Below are positions 1 to 7,747 of a DNA stretch of 29,842 nucleotides, in pieces. Position 1 is the first letter of the stretch, and each line of letters starts with the position of its first letter. Made by a program: the position numbers and the translations under genes. The notes beneath the pieces were generated by a model. That model searched no databases. It was not told the origin of the DNA and saw nothing but the letters and a program-made list of their open reading frames with translations. The stretch is from an uncultured Acetatifactor sp. (GTDB taxonomy: Bacteria; Bacillota; Clostridia; Lachnospirales; Lachnospiraceae), in NCBI GenBank assembly GCA_910588225.1, contig CAJUQT010000023.1, forward strand, positions 30,129 to 59,970, written 5' to 3'.

Positions 1-70
1 AACGGCAGATAATTTCCCGCGAGAAGGGCGTTGGAGGAAGGTTACGGAACTAAAATAAGGAGAACAAATT

Positions 71-352
71 ATGGCACAGGAAGCATTGGGAATGGTGGAA
101 ACAAGAGGTCTGGTAGCAGCAATCGAGGCGGCGGACGCCATGTGTAAGGCCGCAAATGTAAGTCTGGTAGGCACCGAGAAAATCGGTTCCGGACTGGTGA
201 CGGTGATGGTGCGCGGAGACGTAGGAGCAGTGAAGTCTTCCGTGGAAGCCGGTGCGTCCAGCGCGTCCAGGCTGGGTGAGCTGGTGGCTACCCATGTAAT
301 CCCCAGACCCCATAATGATGTGGAAATGATTCTTCCGCATGTGGAGATGTGA
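71..352 (+). CDS. BMC-H microcompartment shell protein (PduA/EutM-like)
   Basis: A 93-residue single BMC-domain protein that should form the hexagonal tiles of a microcompartment shell. The sequence opens with the typical pattern MAQEALGMVETRGLVAAIEAAD and continues through a conserved VTVMVRGDVGAVKSSVEAG segment, ending in HVIPRPH, all hallmarks of EutM/PduA/CsoS1 hexamers. Its length matches the family norm (about 90-100 residues). An AAGGAG ribosome site lies 8 nt before the ATG. It is the first complete gene of a BMC run that continues with PduL, the vertex protein, PduS and PduT. Family assignment is certain; whether it is the main facet protein or one of several paralogues cannot be told because the operon starts outside the window. 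Confidence 0.96.
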   Translation: MAQEALGMVETRGLVAAIEAADAMCKAANVSLVGTEKIGSGLVTVMVRGDVGAVKSSVEAGASSASRLGELVATHVIPRPHNDVEMILPHVEM

Positions 353-416
353 GAGGATACTTAAACCTGTAGCAGACAGATGTAAGTATCCGAAAGGTTC
401 ACACAGATATAGAGTA

Positions 417-502
417 TCCCGGGAGCGGCTTAAATCGGCTTAAGCCGGCAGGAATGAAAAGCGGGAACGGGATTTCCCGGGAGGGCGGAAGCTGTCCCGG
501 GA
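417..502. promoter_or_regulatory. Three TCCCGGGA palindromes upstream of pduL
   Basis: The 8-bp palindrome TCCCGGGA occurs at 417-424, 475-482 and 495-502 in the 165-bp gap between the BMC-H gene and pduL. Between the first two lies a 12-bp perfect palindrome CGGCTTAAGCCG (436-447) preceded by a half copy CGGCTTAA (426-433). No clear sigma-A promoter is visible here. The sites could be regulator-binding sites or RNA structure for intercistronic processing; the function is unknown. Confidence 0.4.
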
Positions 503-517
503 AGACGGAGGAATGGC

Positions 518-1162
518 ATGGAGCAGCAGACAATTGGAAAAATTACGCAGATGGTGCTTCAAACCATCGGCAGGATGGAAGAGAGCTTCAATGGGTATCA
601 GGTGCCGGTAGGTGTATCTGCCAGGCATATTCATCTGACGCAGGAACATGTGGAGGAGTTGTTCGGCAAAGGATACCGGTTGACGAAGAAAAAGGACCTG
701 ATGGGCGGACAGTATGCCTGCAACGAGACCGTAACCGTGGTGGGACTGAAGCTGCGGGCCATTGAGAATGTGCGGGTTCTGGGACCTGTCAGGAAGGCTT
801 CCCAGCTGGAGATATCCGCCACAGATGCCATGAAGCTGGGTGTGGCGGCTCCCATTCGGGAATCCGGCAATATTGCCGGAAGTGCTCCGGTGGCAGTTGT
901 GGGACCCAAAGGAGTGATTTATTTGAAGGAAGGCTGTATCATAGCCATGCGTCACATTCATATGTCGCCGGCTGACGCGGCCGCCGCCGGGGTTCACGAC
1001 GGAGACATTGTGTCAGTAAAAGCAGATAATGAGCGGGGGACAGTTTTCAATCAGGTAAAAATTCGTGTAAATGACAGCTTTACTCTGGAGATGCATATTG
1101 ACACGGATGAGGCGAATGCCAGCAAGATTAAGACCGGAGACAGGGTGATGATTATTCGTTAA
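518..1162 (+). CDS. pduL: Phosphate propanoyltransferase PduL (BMC lumen)
   Basis: Converts acyl-CoA (propionyl- or acetyl-CoA) and phosphate to acyl-phosphate and CoA inside the microcompartment, recycling CoA for the aldehyde dehydrogenase. The 214 residues show both PduL domains: the first metal-binding motif ARHIHL (H37, H39), the second RHIHMSP (H146, H148) and the EMHIDTDEANA motif with H193, which are the zinc ligands and active-site segments of the family. The first about 25 residues form a predicted helix ahead of the enzyme core, in the position where PduL proteins carry an encapsulation peptide. GGAGG sits 6 nt before the chosen ATG. It lies between two shell genes, as expected for a lumen enzyme of a PDU-like BMC. 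Confidence 0.95.
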   Translation: MEQQTIGKITQMVLQTIGRMEESFNGYQVPVGVSARHIHLTQEHVEELFGKGYRLTKKKDLMGGQYACNETVTVVGLKLRAIENVRVLGPVRKASQLEISATDAMKLGVAAPIRESGNIAGSAPVAVVGPKGVIYLKEGCIIAMRHIHMSPADAAAAGVHDGDIVSVKADNERGTVFNQVKIRVNDSFTLEMHIDTDEANASKIKTGDRVMIIR

Positions 1163-1169
1163 ATCTTAA

Positions 1170-1190
1170 CTGCCCCTGTAAAAGGGGCAG
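1170..1190 (+). other. Hairpin after pduL without a clear U-tract
   Basis: CTGCCCCT (1170-1177) pairs perfectly with AGGGGCAG (1183-1190) around a 5-nt loop, 8 bp in all, starting 8 nt after the pduL stop. The following bases are not T-rich, so this is more likely an intercistronic mRNA processing or stability hairpin, or a weak attenuator, than a full terminator. Confidence 0.5.
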
Positions 1191-1288
1191 GAATATATCA
1201 AAAAGGTCCATCTATTTGTTTTTCAGAAAAGCAGTTTGCCTGGCCGGCAGTCTGCCGGGGTGAATTGCCATGACAGGAGATACATACC

Positions 1289-1534
1289 ATGATTGTAGGG
1301 AAGGTAGTGGGAAGCATTGTTTCCACCCGTAAGAGTGAGAATCTGATCGGGAATAAATTCATGATTATTGAGCCTTTGGAAGAGATGACTGCAGGGGCCG
1401 CCCGTTTTGTGGCTATTGACAATATTGGTGCAGGCATTGGAGAGAAAGTGCTGGTGGCAACAGGAAGCGCCGCCCGGGTGGGAATGGAAAATGCGCCTGT
1501 GGATGCGGCGATTGTGGGAATTGTAGATGAATGA
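1289..1534 (+). CDS. EutN/CcmL-family BMC pentamer vertex protein
   Basis: An 81-residue protein that should form pentamers closing the vertices of the polyhedral shell. The start MIVGKVVGSIVSTRKSENLIG, the central FVAIDNIGAGIGEKVLV stretch and the final APVDAAIVGIVDE are the conserved blocks of EutN/CcmL/PduN. The length is slightly short for the family (usually 85-100) but complete at both ends. An AGGAG site precedes the ATG by 9 nt. Located between pduL and the PduS-type gene, as in PDU-like operons of Clostridia. Confidence 0.95.
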   Translation: MIVGKVVGSIVSTRKSENLIGNKFMIIEPLEEMTAGAARFVAIDNIGAGIGEKVLVATGSAARVGMENAPVDAAIVGIVDE

Positions 1535-1678
1535 AGTTGAATAAAGGTAACGGTTTATGGCCTTGTCCAAGCTGTTGCGAATAAGGTCAGAGTGTGGCAG
1601 AGGAAAACCAATGGTAAGGATAGGGCATTGGCTTAGCGACAGGGCTGCGGTGGGGGAATTTTTGTCGGAGAATACAGT

Positions 1679-3037
1679 ATGGAAATACAGGATTTGAAAG
1701 AGGTTTTGCGGGAGAACGGAGTGGTGGGTGCAGGAGGCGCAGGCTTTCCCACTTACGCGAAATTGGACAATCGTGCAGAGCTCATATTGATGAACTGCGC
1801 CGAATGTGAGCCGCTGCTGAAACTGCACAGGCAGCTTCTGGAACAGCGGGCGGAAGAGATTCTGCGGACATTTGACAGAATTGCCCGGACCGTAGGGGCC
1901 CGGGAAGCCGTTATCGGCATTAAAGGAGAATACAAAGCGGCTCTAAAAGCCATTGACAGATATATAGATGATTACCCTGCTATGCGGGTACAGCTGCTGG
2001 ACAGCGTATATCCCATGGGGGACGAGGTGGTGTTGATTTATGAAGCCACAGGAAGGGTAATTCGGCCGGGCGGTCTTCCCATAGAGGAAGGAGTTGCGGT
2101 CTTCAATGTGGAGACAGTATACAATGCGTACCGGGCTCTGGAGGAGCAGACTCCAGTGACGGAGAAGCTGGTTTCCGTGGTGGGGGAAGTGGAGCATCCG
2201 CTGACTTTGCGGGTACCCGTGGGAGCATATATTCGTGATGTAGTTGCGCATGCAGGGGAAATTACTGTAAAAGATCCGGCTTATCTGGTTGGAGGCCCCA
2301 TGATGGGGAATCTAACGAGCCAGGATGCTGTGGTGACCAGAACCACAAATGCTGTAATTGTATTAGACAGGAGCCACTCGCTGATACAGAGGAAGAACAG
2401 AAACCCGGCCATAGATTTAAAACGGGCCGCTTCAGCCTGTTGCCAGTGTGAAACCTGTACGAGTCTGTGTCCCCGTCATGCGCTGGGACATCCCATAGAG
2501 CCCCATAAGTTTATGCGCAGTGCGGCCAATCAGGACTTTCAGGATACCAATGTTTTCCTGAATACTTTCTTCTGCAGTTCCTGCGGCCTGTGTGAGAATT
2601 TCTCCTGTCCCCAGGGGCTTGCTCCCAGAAGCCTGATTGCGGATTATAAGCTGGGGCTGCGGAAAGCAGGCGTAAAAGCGCCTCAAAACGTGCAGCCTGT
2701 CCCGGTAAAACAGAGCAGAGAATACCGCAAGGCGCCGGAGGAGAGGCTGGAGGCCAGACTGGGGCTTACCAGGTACGAGGTGGACGCTCCTCTGCAGCCG
2801 GATGACTGCTGGAGAAAAGCGGGATTGATTCAGAAAGTAAAAATCATGCTGAGCCAGCACATCGGTGCCCCGGCAGTACCGGTGGTGGAGAAGGGGGAGC
2901 AGGTAAAGGCGGGACAGTGTATTGCCAGGCCTGCGGAAGGCCTGAGCGTGGCTATTCATGCTTCTGTGGACGGCGTTGTGAAGGAAATTACAGAGCAATC
3001 TATTATAATACGGAATATGACAGCAAAAGAGAAGTGA
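1679..3037 (+). CDS. pduS: PduS/RnfC-like Fe-S flavoprotein of the microcompartment
   Basis: Electron-transfer protein related to the RnfC/NuoF fold; in PDU compartments it is thought to move electrons across the shell (NADH/FMN to Fe-S, cobalamin reduction in B12 systems). At 452 residues it matches Salmonella PduS in length. Visible features are the glycine-rich VGAGGAGFPTYAKL near residues 16-29, the NCAECEP segment, two cysteine clusters (C254/C255, C257, C260, C264-P and C299, C302, C305, C310-P) that would hold two [4Fe-4S] centres, and a C-terminal SLBB/barrel-like tail. A GGAG site lies 8-9 nt before the ATG. It is followed 62 bp later by the PduT-type shell gene, its known physical partner in the PDU system. 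Confidence 0.93.
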   Translation: MEIQDLKEVLRENGVVGAGGAGFPTYAKLDNRAELILMNCAECEPLLKLHRQLLEQRAEEILRTFDRIARTVGAREAVIGIKGEYKAALKAIDRYIDDYPAMRVQLLDSVYPMGDEVVLIYEATGRVIRPGGLPIEEGVAVFNVETVYNAYRALEEQTPVTEKLVSVVGEVEHPLTLRVPVGAYIRDVVAHAGEITVKDPAYLVGGPMMGNLTSQDAVVTRTTNAVIVLDRSHSLIQRKNRNPAIDLKRAASACCQCETCTSLCPRHALGHPIEPHKFMRSAANQDFQDTNVFLNTFFCSSCGLCENFSCPQGLAPRSLIADYKLGLRKAGVKAPQNVQPVPVKQSREYRKAPEERLEARLGLTRYEVDAPLQPDDCWRKAGLIQKVKIMLSQHIGAPAVPVVEKGEQVKAGQCIARPAEGLSVAIHASVDGVVKEITEQSIIIRNMTAKEK

Positions 3038-3099
3038 GAGCAGCAGGCTGTCAAAACGACGGTTATACCGTAGTGAAATAGCGAGGAGACATCGTATAC

Positions 3100-3648
3100 A
3101 TGGGCAAAGCGTTGGGAATGATAGAATTTAAAACGGTATCTGCCGGTGTGACAGCCGCGGATGCCATGGTGAAAGCGGCTGCGGTAGAGCTGGTGGAAGC
3201 GCAGACCGTATGTCCAGGAAAATACATAGCACTGATTAAGGGTGATTTAAGCGCAGTGGATGCGGCGGTGGATACGGCCAAAGTACAATATGGGGAGCAG
3301 CTGATAGACAGCTTTGTGCTGGGCAATCCCCATGAGGGTATTTTCCCTGCAATTTATGGAACCACTCATGTGGAGCATATCAGTTCCCTGGGGATACTGG
3401 AGACCTTTGATGCCTCTGCCATCATTGTGGCGGCCGACATGGCGGCGAAGACGGCGGATGTGGAGCTGATAGAGCTTCGGATTGCAAAGGGAATGTGCGG
3501 TAAATCGTATGTGTTTCTCTGCGGAGAAGTGTCAGCAGTGGAAGCGGCCATCGCCAGAGCGAAAGAGAGCGTGGCACAGAGCGGCATGTATCTGGATTCT
3601 ACGGTGATCGCCCATCCGGACCCGCAGATCTGCCGGTCTATTCTATAG
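3100..3648 (+). CDS. pduT: PduT-like tandem BMC-domain shell protein with Fe-S cysteine
   Basis: A 182-residue protein with two BMC domains in tandem (about 1-90 and 91-182, the second starting at SLGILETFDASAIIV), so it should form pseudohexameric trimers. Cys38 in the motif QTVCPGKY sits at the position reported for the [4Fe-4S] ligand of Citrobacter PduT, where three subunits hold one cluster in the central pore. That, plus the adjacent PduS gene, argues for an electron conduit through the shell. A GAGGAG-like site (near 3082-3087) precedes the ATG at a long spacing. Confident as a BMC-T protein; the cluster is inferred from the cysteine position. Confidence 0.94.
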   Translation: MGKALGMIEFKTVSAGVTAADAMVKAAAVELVEAQTVCPGKYIALIKGDLSAVDAAVDTAKVQYGEQLIDSFVLGNPHEGIFPAIYGTTHVEHISSLGILETFDASAIIVAADMAAKTADVELIELRIAKGMCGKSYVFLCGEVSAVEAAIARAKESVAQSGMYLDSTVIAHPDPQICRSIL

Positions 3649-3877
3649 AGAGATTGATTAGAAGACTTATTGCTAAAAAGGATACATTGACAAAATGTTT
3701 TTTGCTTGAATTTGGAGAGAACCGGGAACTGCCTTTTGGAAGATGCAGTCTCCAGAAATCCTTCAATGAACTTAATGACGGGTTATCAAATTTGGAGCAG
3801 CTTTATACAAAAAGAGCAGGGGTAACATTTTCCCGAAAAGCAAAAATAATGAAATATAGAAGGAAGGGCGTGAGCAG

Positions 3878-4696
3878 ATGCTGGCGGTAGAGCGAAGAAA
3901 CCTGATTCTGGAAAAATTACAGGACGAGCGTAAGGTGGTGGTCAGTGAACTGAGCGCTCTTTTTGACGTTTCGGAGGAAACGATTCGGCGTGATCTGGAT
4001 AAGCTGGACAGGCAGGGGCTGGCCATTAAAAGCTACGGAGGTGCCGTGCTGAATGAGAATTCCGGCCTGGATATGCCTTTTAATGTGCGGAAAAAGAGAA
4101 ACAGTAGGGCGAAACAAGAGATTGCGGCCCTGATAAGCGGTCTGGTGCAGGAGGGAGACCATATTATCGTGGATCCCAGCACCACGGCGGTAGCGGTGGT
4201 CAAGGCGTTGAAGAACAGGAAGAAGCTGACGGTGGTCACCAGCTCCATCGAAGTGCTCATTGAACTTTCGGATGTATGCGGATGGGAAGTCATCTGTACA
4301 GGCGGAACCCTCCGGGAGAACTACCTGACCCTTGCGGGGACCAGAGCCGCGGACATGATTCGCTCCTTCAATGCGGATAAGGTGATTTTATCCTGTAAGG
4401 GACTGGACATGGAGAAAGGTGCCACGGATGCCCATGAAATGCTTTCTCAGCTGAAGCAGGCCATGCTTAAGTCGGCCAGACAGCGGATTCTCGCGGTGGA
4501 TCATTCAAAGTTCGGTAATGTGGCCTTTTCGCGAATCTGCGAACTCCAGGCAATTGACATTGTGGTGACAGACAAACAGCCTGATGAGCAATGGATGGAA
4601 TTTTTCGCGGAGAAAGGAATAGAGTGTCTGTATGGCAGAGAAGAAGGCGGGGAAGAGAGCGAAGAAAACGACGGCAACCATAGCGTTTGCGAATAA
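3878..4696 (+). CDS. DeoR-family transcriptional regulator of the BMC operon
   Basis: A 272-residue DeoR/GlpR-type repressor. The N-terminal helix-turn-helix is clear (ERRNLILEKLQDERKVVV then VSEETIRRDLDKLDRQG, residues about 5-50), followed by the DeoRC sensor domain with VDPSTTAVAVVKAL and TGGTLRENYLTLAG, a sugar-phosphate-binding fold. Members in this setting usually sense a phosphorylated sugar; for PDU-like BMCs fed by fucose or rhamnose the inducer would be a sugar phosphate (inference). An AGAAGGAAGG site precedes the ATG. Its last 65 nt overlap the next gene (ParA-like), giving it an extra acidic tail after the usual DeoR end. No convincing promoter is seen in the 229 bp upstream, so it probably reads from the BMC transcript. 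Confidence 0.93.
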   Translation: MLAVERRNLILEKLQDERKVVVSELSALFDVSEETIRRDLDKLDRQGLAIKSYGGAVLNENSGLDMPFNVRKKRNSRAKQEIAALISGLVQEGDHIIVDPSTTAVAVVKALKNRKKLTVVTSSIEVLIELSDVCGWEVICTGGTLRENYLTLAGTRAADMIRSFNADKVILSCKGLDMEKGATDAHEMLSQLKQAMLKSARQRILAVDHSKFGNVAFSRICELQAIDIVVTDKQPDEQWMEFFAEKGIECLYGREEGGEESEENDGNHSVCE

Positions 4697-5465
4697 TAAG
4701 GGCGGAAGCGGCAAGACCACAACTTGCGCTAATGTGGGATATTCGCTGTCAGTGCTGGGAAGAAGGGTGCTTTTGCTGGATGGGGACATGCAGATGAACC
4801 TGACATTGTCCTTTTTCCCGGAAGACAGTGTGCTTGCATTTGCGTCAGGGGAGAGAAATCTTTACACGGCACTGAAAAACGAAGAAGACCTTAGCGGCTA
4901 TGTGATTCATACGGCTTATGAGAATCTGGATTTGATTCCTTCCTCTGCTCTGATGAGCAGTATCGAGTATGAGTTTTTCAAAAGGCAGCAGGGGGAGAGG
5001 GTTCTGGCCGGGCTTCTGGAAGTGCTCAGGCAGAAGGGAGAATATGACTATATCCTGATGGATGCGCCGCCTACTTTGGGAAGTTGGGTGACCAATATTC
5101 TCTGTGCATCTGATTACGTGATCCTTCCGGTGGAGGCAAGTCCCTGGGGGCTTTTCGGGGTGGCGAATATGTTCGAATTCCTGGAGGACAGAAAAAGACT
5201 GGCTCCGGATCTGGCTCTTCTGGGCATGGTAATCACGAAGGTGGATGCCAGGAAGAATTATGGCAGACAGACAATGGAAGTCCTGAAGGAATTTGAAGAA
5301 GTACGGGTATTTGACACCATTATCCGGGTAGACAGTGAGATTGAGTGGGCCCAGGATAATTCCAGACCGGTTATGGCTTATAAAAAATCGGCCAGAAGCG
5401 CCGGGGAATACCTGGAGCTGGCAAAGGAGGTAGAAAAGTATGTCCGTGGGAGCAGGCAGCATTAA
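4632..5465 (+). CDS. ParA/McdA-like ATPase linked to the BMC operon
   Basis: A 277-residue ParA/Soj/MinD-superfamily ATPase. The deviant Walker A NKGGSGKTT has both the signature lysine K23 and K28; the A' motif is LLDGDMQMNLT and Walker B is YDYILMDAPPTLG. The first 14 residues are lysine/arginine-rich. Proteins of this kind form ATP-dependent nucleoid-bound gradients that position plasmids, chemoreceptor clusters or carboxysomes (McdA). There is no ParB or parS nearby, so plasmid or chromosome partition is unlikely. The gene overlaps the BMC DeoR gene by 65 nt and the next gene by 26 nt, which ties it to the BMC operon and suggests a role in spacing or inheriting the compartments (inference). 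An AAAGGAA site lies 13 nt upstream, rather far; no better start was found. Confidence 0.9.
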   Translation: MAEKKAGKRAKKTTATIAFANNKGGSGKTTTCANVGYSLSVLGRRVLLLDGDMQMNLTLSFFPEDSVLAFASGERNLYTALKNEEDLSGYVIHTAYENLDLIPSSALMSSIEYEFFKRQQGERVLAGLLEVLRQKGEYDYILMDAPPTLGSWVTNILCASDYVILPVEASPWGLFGVANMFEFLEDRKRLAPDLALLGMVITKVDARKNYGRQTMEVLKEFEEVRVFDTIIRVDSEIEWAQDNSRPVMAYKKSARSAGEYLELAKEVEKYVRGSRQH

Positions 5466-5859
5466 GAGGGCGGCGAAGGCAGCAGGTGCGGCAGAAGAGA
5501 GGGCGAAAGCCGAGAAGCCGGGAAAAAGTGCGGCGGAAGAGACAACAGAAGAAAAGTCGGGAAAAAGCCCGGCGGTCACAGAGAAAAAATCCGAAAGGCG
5601 TTCGGCAGGAGAGCCGGCGAGGGGCGGGGAGAAAGGGGACGGAAATACCGGAGAAGCCTCCAGCGTCCGACGGAAAGCATCTAAAAAGACGGAGAAGGGA
5701 AATGTAGAGTCTAATAAGAAGGAAAGGCTCGAAAGCGGTTTTGTGAAGAAAACCGAAATCAAGTCAAAACCTTTGAAAAAGCAGTCCGAAAAGGGAACTG
5801 CAGATACCGGAAACGGGACAGTGGGTATCGGCGCCCCGTTGCCTATACACCTTTTGTAG
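5440..5859 (+). CDS. Small disordered Lys/Glu-rich protein, candidate ParA partner
   Basis: A 139-residue protein made almost only of K, E, A, S, G, R and T, with a single Phe and no Trp, Tyr or Cys; it should be intrinsically disordered. The N-terminus carries a basic patch (SIKRAAKAAG), the kind of short Lys/Arg-rich peptide with which ParA partners (ParB, McdB, TlpT) stimulate the ATPase. The tail ends in a more hydrophobic GAPLPIHLL. A perfect AAAGGAGG lies 9 nt before the ATG, inside the ParA gene, with a 26-nt overlap, so the two are translationally coupled. No family recognised. It could link the ATPase to the BMC shell, as McdB does for carboxysomes; that is inference. The strong ribosome site supports it as a real gene despite its low complexity. 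Confidence 0.68.
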   Translation: MSVGAGSIKRAAKAAGAAEERAKAEKPGKSAAEETTEEKSGKSPAVTEKKSERRSAGEPARGGEKGDGNTGEASSVRRKASKKTEKGNVESNKKERLESGFVKKTEIKSKPLKKQSEKGTADTGNGTVGIGAPLPIHLL

Positions 5860-5903
5860 GAGCAGATGCTGCTTTCGCTGTCTGCTCAAATATTGAAATG
5901 CGG

Positions 5904-5952
5904 GACCGGAATATCGACCTGAAAGAAATGGTCTTCCGGTCTTTCTTTTTTT
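5904..5952 (+). terminator. Rho-independent terminator of the BMC/ParA operon
   Basis: GACCGGAA (5904-5911) pairs perfectly with TTCCGGTC (5934-5941); inside, GACC (5916-5919) pairs with GGTC (5930-5933). The stem is followed directly by TTTCTTTTTTT. It lies 45 bp after the disordered-protein gene and closes the BMC operon. Confidence 0.88.
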
Positions 5953-6001
5953 CATACTGTTCTGTATGGCAGGCATCCCTTATTATTTAATAGATTTTTG
6001 C

Positions 6002-6031
6002 TTGACACAACACATGAAAAAAAGATAAGAT
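6002..6031 (+). promoter_or_regulatory. Sigma-A promoter of the citrate synthase gene
   Basis: TTGACA at 6002-6007 and TAAGAT at 6026-6031, 18 bp apart, about 75 bp before the gene start. This is the only good promoter in the gap after the BMC terminator. Confidence 0.8.
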
Positions 6032-6108
6032 AAAAGAGAGAAGTCTTGGATAGGAGTGAATAATATTACTGTAGAAGGTTTGCAGGCAGATAAAGGAGGG
6101 TGTTTTTA

Positions 6109-7455
6109 TTGAAGAAAAATGAATTGTACTTGAATGATTATGCAAGGTTATGCAGAGAGGCTGATTGTCTTGAGCCGGAAATGTTCGATAAATATGAAGT
6201 ACAGCGGGGACTGCGTGACAAAAACGGAAACGGTGTGGTAACGGGACTTACCAACATATCCCGCATTGATGCTTTTAAGACGGTGGACGGTGTGAAGACA
6301 CCTTGCGAAGGTAAGCTATGGTATCGGGGATATGACTGTATCGAGCTGGTGAAGGGATTTCGGGGAACTCGATTTGGATTTGAAGAGGCGGCATACCTTC
6401 TGCTGTTCGGCAAGCTGCCTGATGAAAAGCAGCTGAAGGAGTTTCGGGATATTCTGGCGTCCAACAGGACATTGCCTACGAATTTTACGCGGGATGTCAT
6501 CATGAAGGCTCCCAGCAGTGATATCATGAATTCCCTGACCAGAAGTGTGCTGACCCTGGCGTCTTACGACAGGAACTGCAGTGACACTTCCGTGGAGAAT
6601 GTGCTTCGGCAGTGCCTGAGCCTGATTGGTGTATTTCCTATGCTTGCAGTCTATGGATATCATTCGTACAATCATTATCAGAATGATGAAAGTATGTATA
6701 TACATCGTCCCTCCAGGAAGCTTTCCGCAGCGGAAAACCTTCTGATGATGCTTCGGCCGGATAAGAGTTATACGGAGTTGGAGGCAAGCGTGCTGGATAT
6801 TGCACTGGTTCTGCACATGGAGCATGGCGGCGGTAATAACTCTACCTTTACTACCCGCGTGGTGACTTCTTCCGGATCGGATACATATTCTGTGATTGCG
6901 GCGGCGCTGTCCTCCCTGAAAGGACCAAAGCATGGCGGTGCGAATATCAAGGTTGTGGAAATGATGCAGGATCTTGAGAAGCATGTGTCCGACTGGGAAG
7001 ATGAAGATGCGGTGCGGGATTATCTGAAGAAGATTCTGAACAGGGAAGCATTTGACCGTAAGGGACTGATCTATGGTATGGGGCATGCCGTATATTCCCT
7101 CTCCGATCCCAGAGCCCAGGTATTCAAGGGATTTGTACACAGGCTGGCTTCGGCAAAGGGCAGAGAAAAGGACTTTGCACTGTATTCCATGATAGAGCGT
7201 ATGGCCCCTGAAGTCATTGCGGAGAAAGCGCGTATCTACAAGGGTGTAAGCGCAAATGTGGACTTTTACAGCGGGTTCGTATACAGTATGCTGGAGATTC
7301 CCCTGGAAATGTTTACCCCCATATTTGCAATTGCCAGAATTGTGGGATGGAGTGCTCACAGAATCGAAGAACTGATCAATATGGATAAAATTATTCGTCC
7401 TGCATATAAGAGCGTAATGCGGGAGCAGGAATACGTAGCGATGAATGAGAGATGA
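6109..7455 (+). CDS. Citrate synthase, TTG start
   Basis: Condenses acetyl-CoA and oxaloacetate to citrate; in an anaerobe without a full TCA cycle its likely job is the oxidative branch to 2-oxoglutarate and glutamate. The catalytic residues are in place: H236/H239 in HMEHGGGNNST, H275 in GPKHGGAN, H326 in GMGHAVYS and D385 in NVDFYSG. The 448-residue length fits the larger bacterial type with an N-terminal extension. AAAGGAGGG (6092-6100) lies 8 nt before TTG 6109; a GTG at 6100 is part of that site and cannot be the start. It has its own promoter and terminator and no aconitase or isocitrate dehydrogenase next to it. The gene symbol (gltA or citZ) is not decided by the sequence. Confidence 0.95.
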   Translation: MKKNELYLNDYARLCREADCLEPEMFDKYEVQRGLRDKNGNGVVTGLTNISRIDAFKTVDGVKTPCEGKLWYRGYDCIELVKGFRGTRFGFEEAAYLLLFGKLPDEKQLKEFRDILASNRTLPTNFTRDVIMKAPSSDIMNSLTRSVLTLASYDRNCSDTSVENVLRQCLSLIGVFPMLAVYGYHSYNHYQNDESMYIHRPSRKLSAAENLLMMLRPDKSYTELEASVLDIALVLHMEHGGGNNSTFTTRVVTSSGSDTYSVIAAALSSLKGPKHGGANIKVVEMMQDLEKHVSDWEDEDAVRDYLKKILNREAFDRKGLIYGMGHAVYSLSDPRAQVFKGFVHRLASAKGREKDFALYSMIERMAPEVIAEKARIYKGVSANVDFYSGFVYSMLEIPLEMFTPIFAIARIVGWSAHRIEELINMDKIIRPAYKSVMREQEYVAMNER

Positions 7456-7532
7456 AAGTCTCTGTCTGCGGGTATACTGACAGCAGATGGGGCGTTGGTG
7501 AATACGTAACAGTTCAGCCTTCGGTTAAGCGC

Positions 7533-7587
7533 AAGGCCGTCAGAATTTACAATGCTGCATGGGCAAAGGTATGGCTGGCGGCCTTTT
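7533..7587 (+). terminator. Likely terminator after citrate synthase
   Basis: AAGGCCGTCAG (7533-7543) pairs with CTGGCGGCCTT (7575-7585), 11 bp with one G-U pair, around a 31-nt loop and followed by TT after the closing TT pairs (CCTTTTGCT). It sits about 80 bp after the citrate synthase stop. The long loop lowers confidence. The rest of the 292-bp gap (7456-7747) shows no convincing gene or promoter. Confidence 0.6.
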
Positions 7588-7747
7588 GCTATAACAAGTA
7601 CTCAGCGAAGGCACTGGATTAAGACTAGACCTTATATTGCGGAGATACTGATAGAGGTAATCATTCAGGCAGACTGCTGAACGGTTACTGACAGGCTGCA
7701 GAGAAACAAAAATGAAAATGAGGCGTAAGATGCAGGAGAAGAATGAC

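Noticed and set aside
2..58. Possible 3' end of a gene running into the window from upstream
   Set aside because: Two frames are open from the window edge (to stops at 51-53 and 56-58), but both give only 16-18 residues that match no BMC enzyme end I know, so no partial gene is called.
3649..3877. TTGACA at 3686 as a promoter of the DeoR gene
   Set aside because: No acceptable -10 box 16-18 bp downstream (ATTTGG); the regulator is probably read from the BMC transcript.
3654..3890. 78-codon open frame between pduT and the DeoR gene
   Set aside because: No good ribosome site, odd composition, no domain, and it runs into the DeoR start; taken as chance.
5486..5707. Second open frame (Arg-rich) overlapping the disordered-protein gene
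   Set aside because: It lacks a ribosome site; the 5440 frame has a perfect one. The arginine-rich frame is a by-product of the purine-rich DNA.
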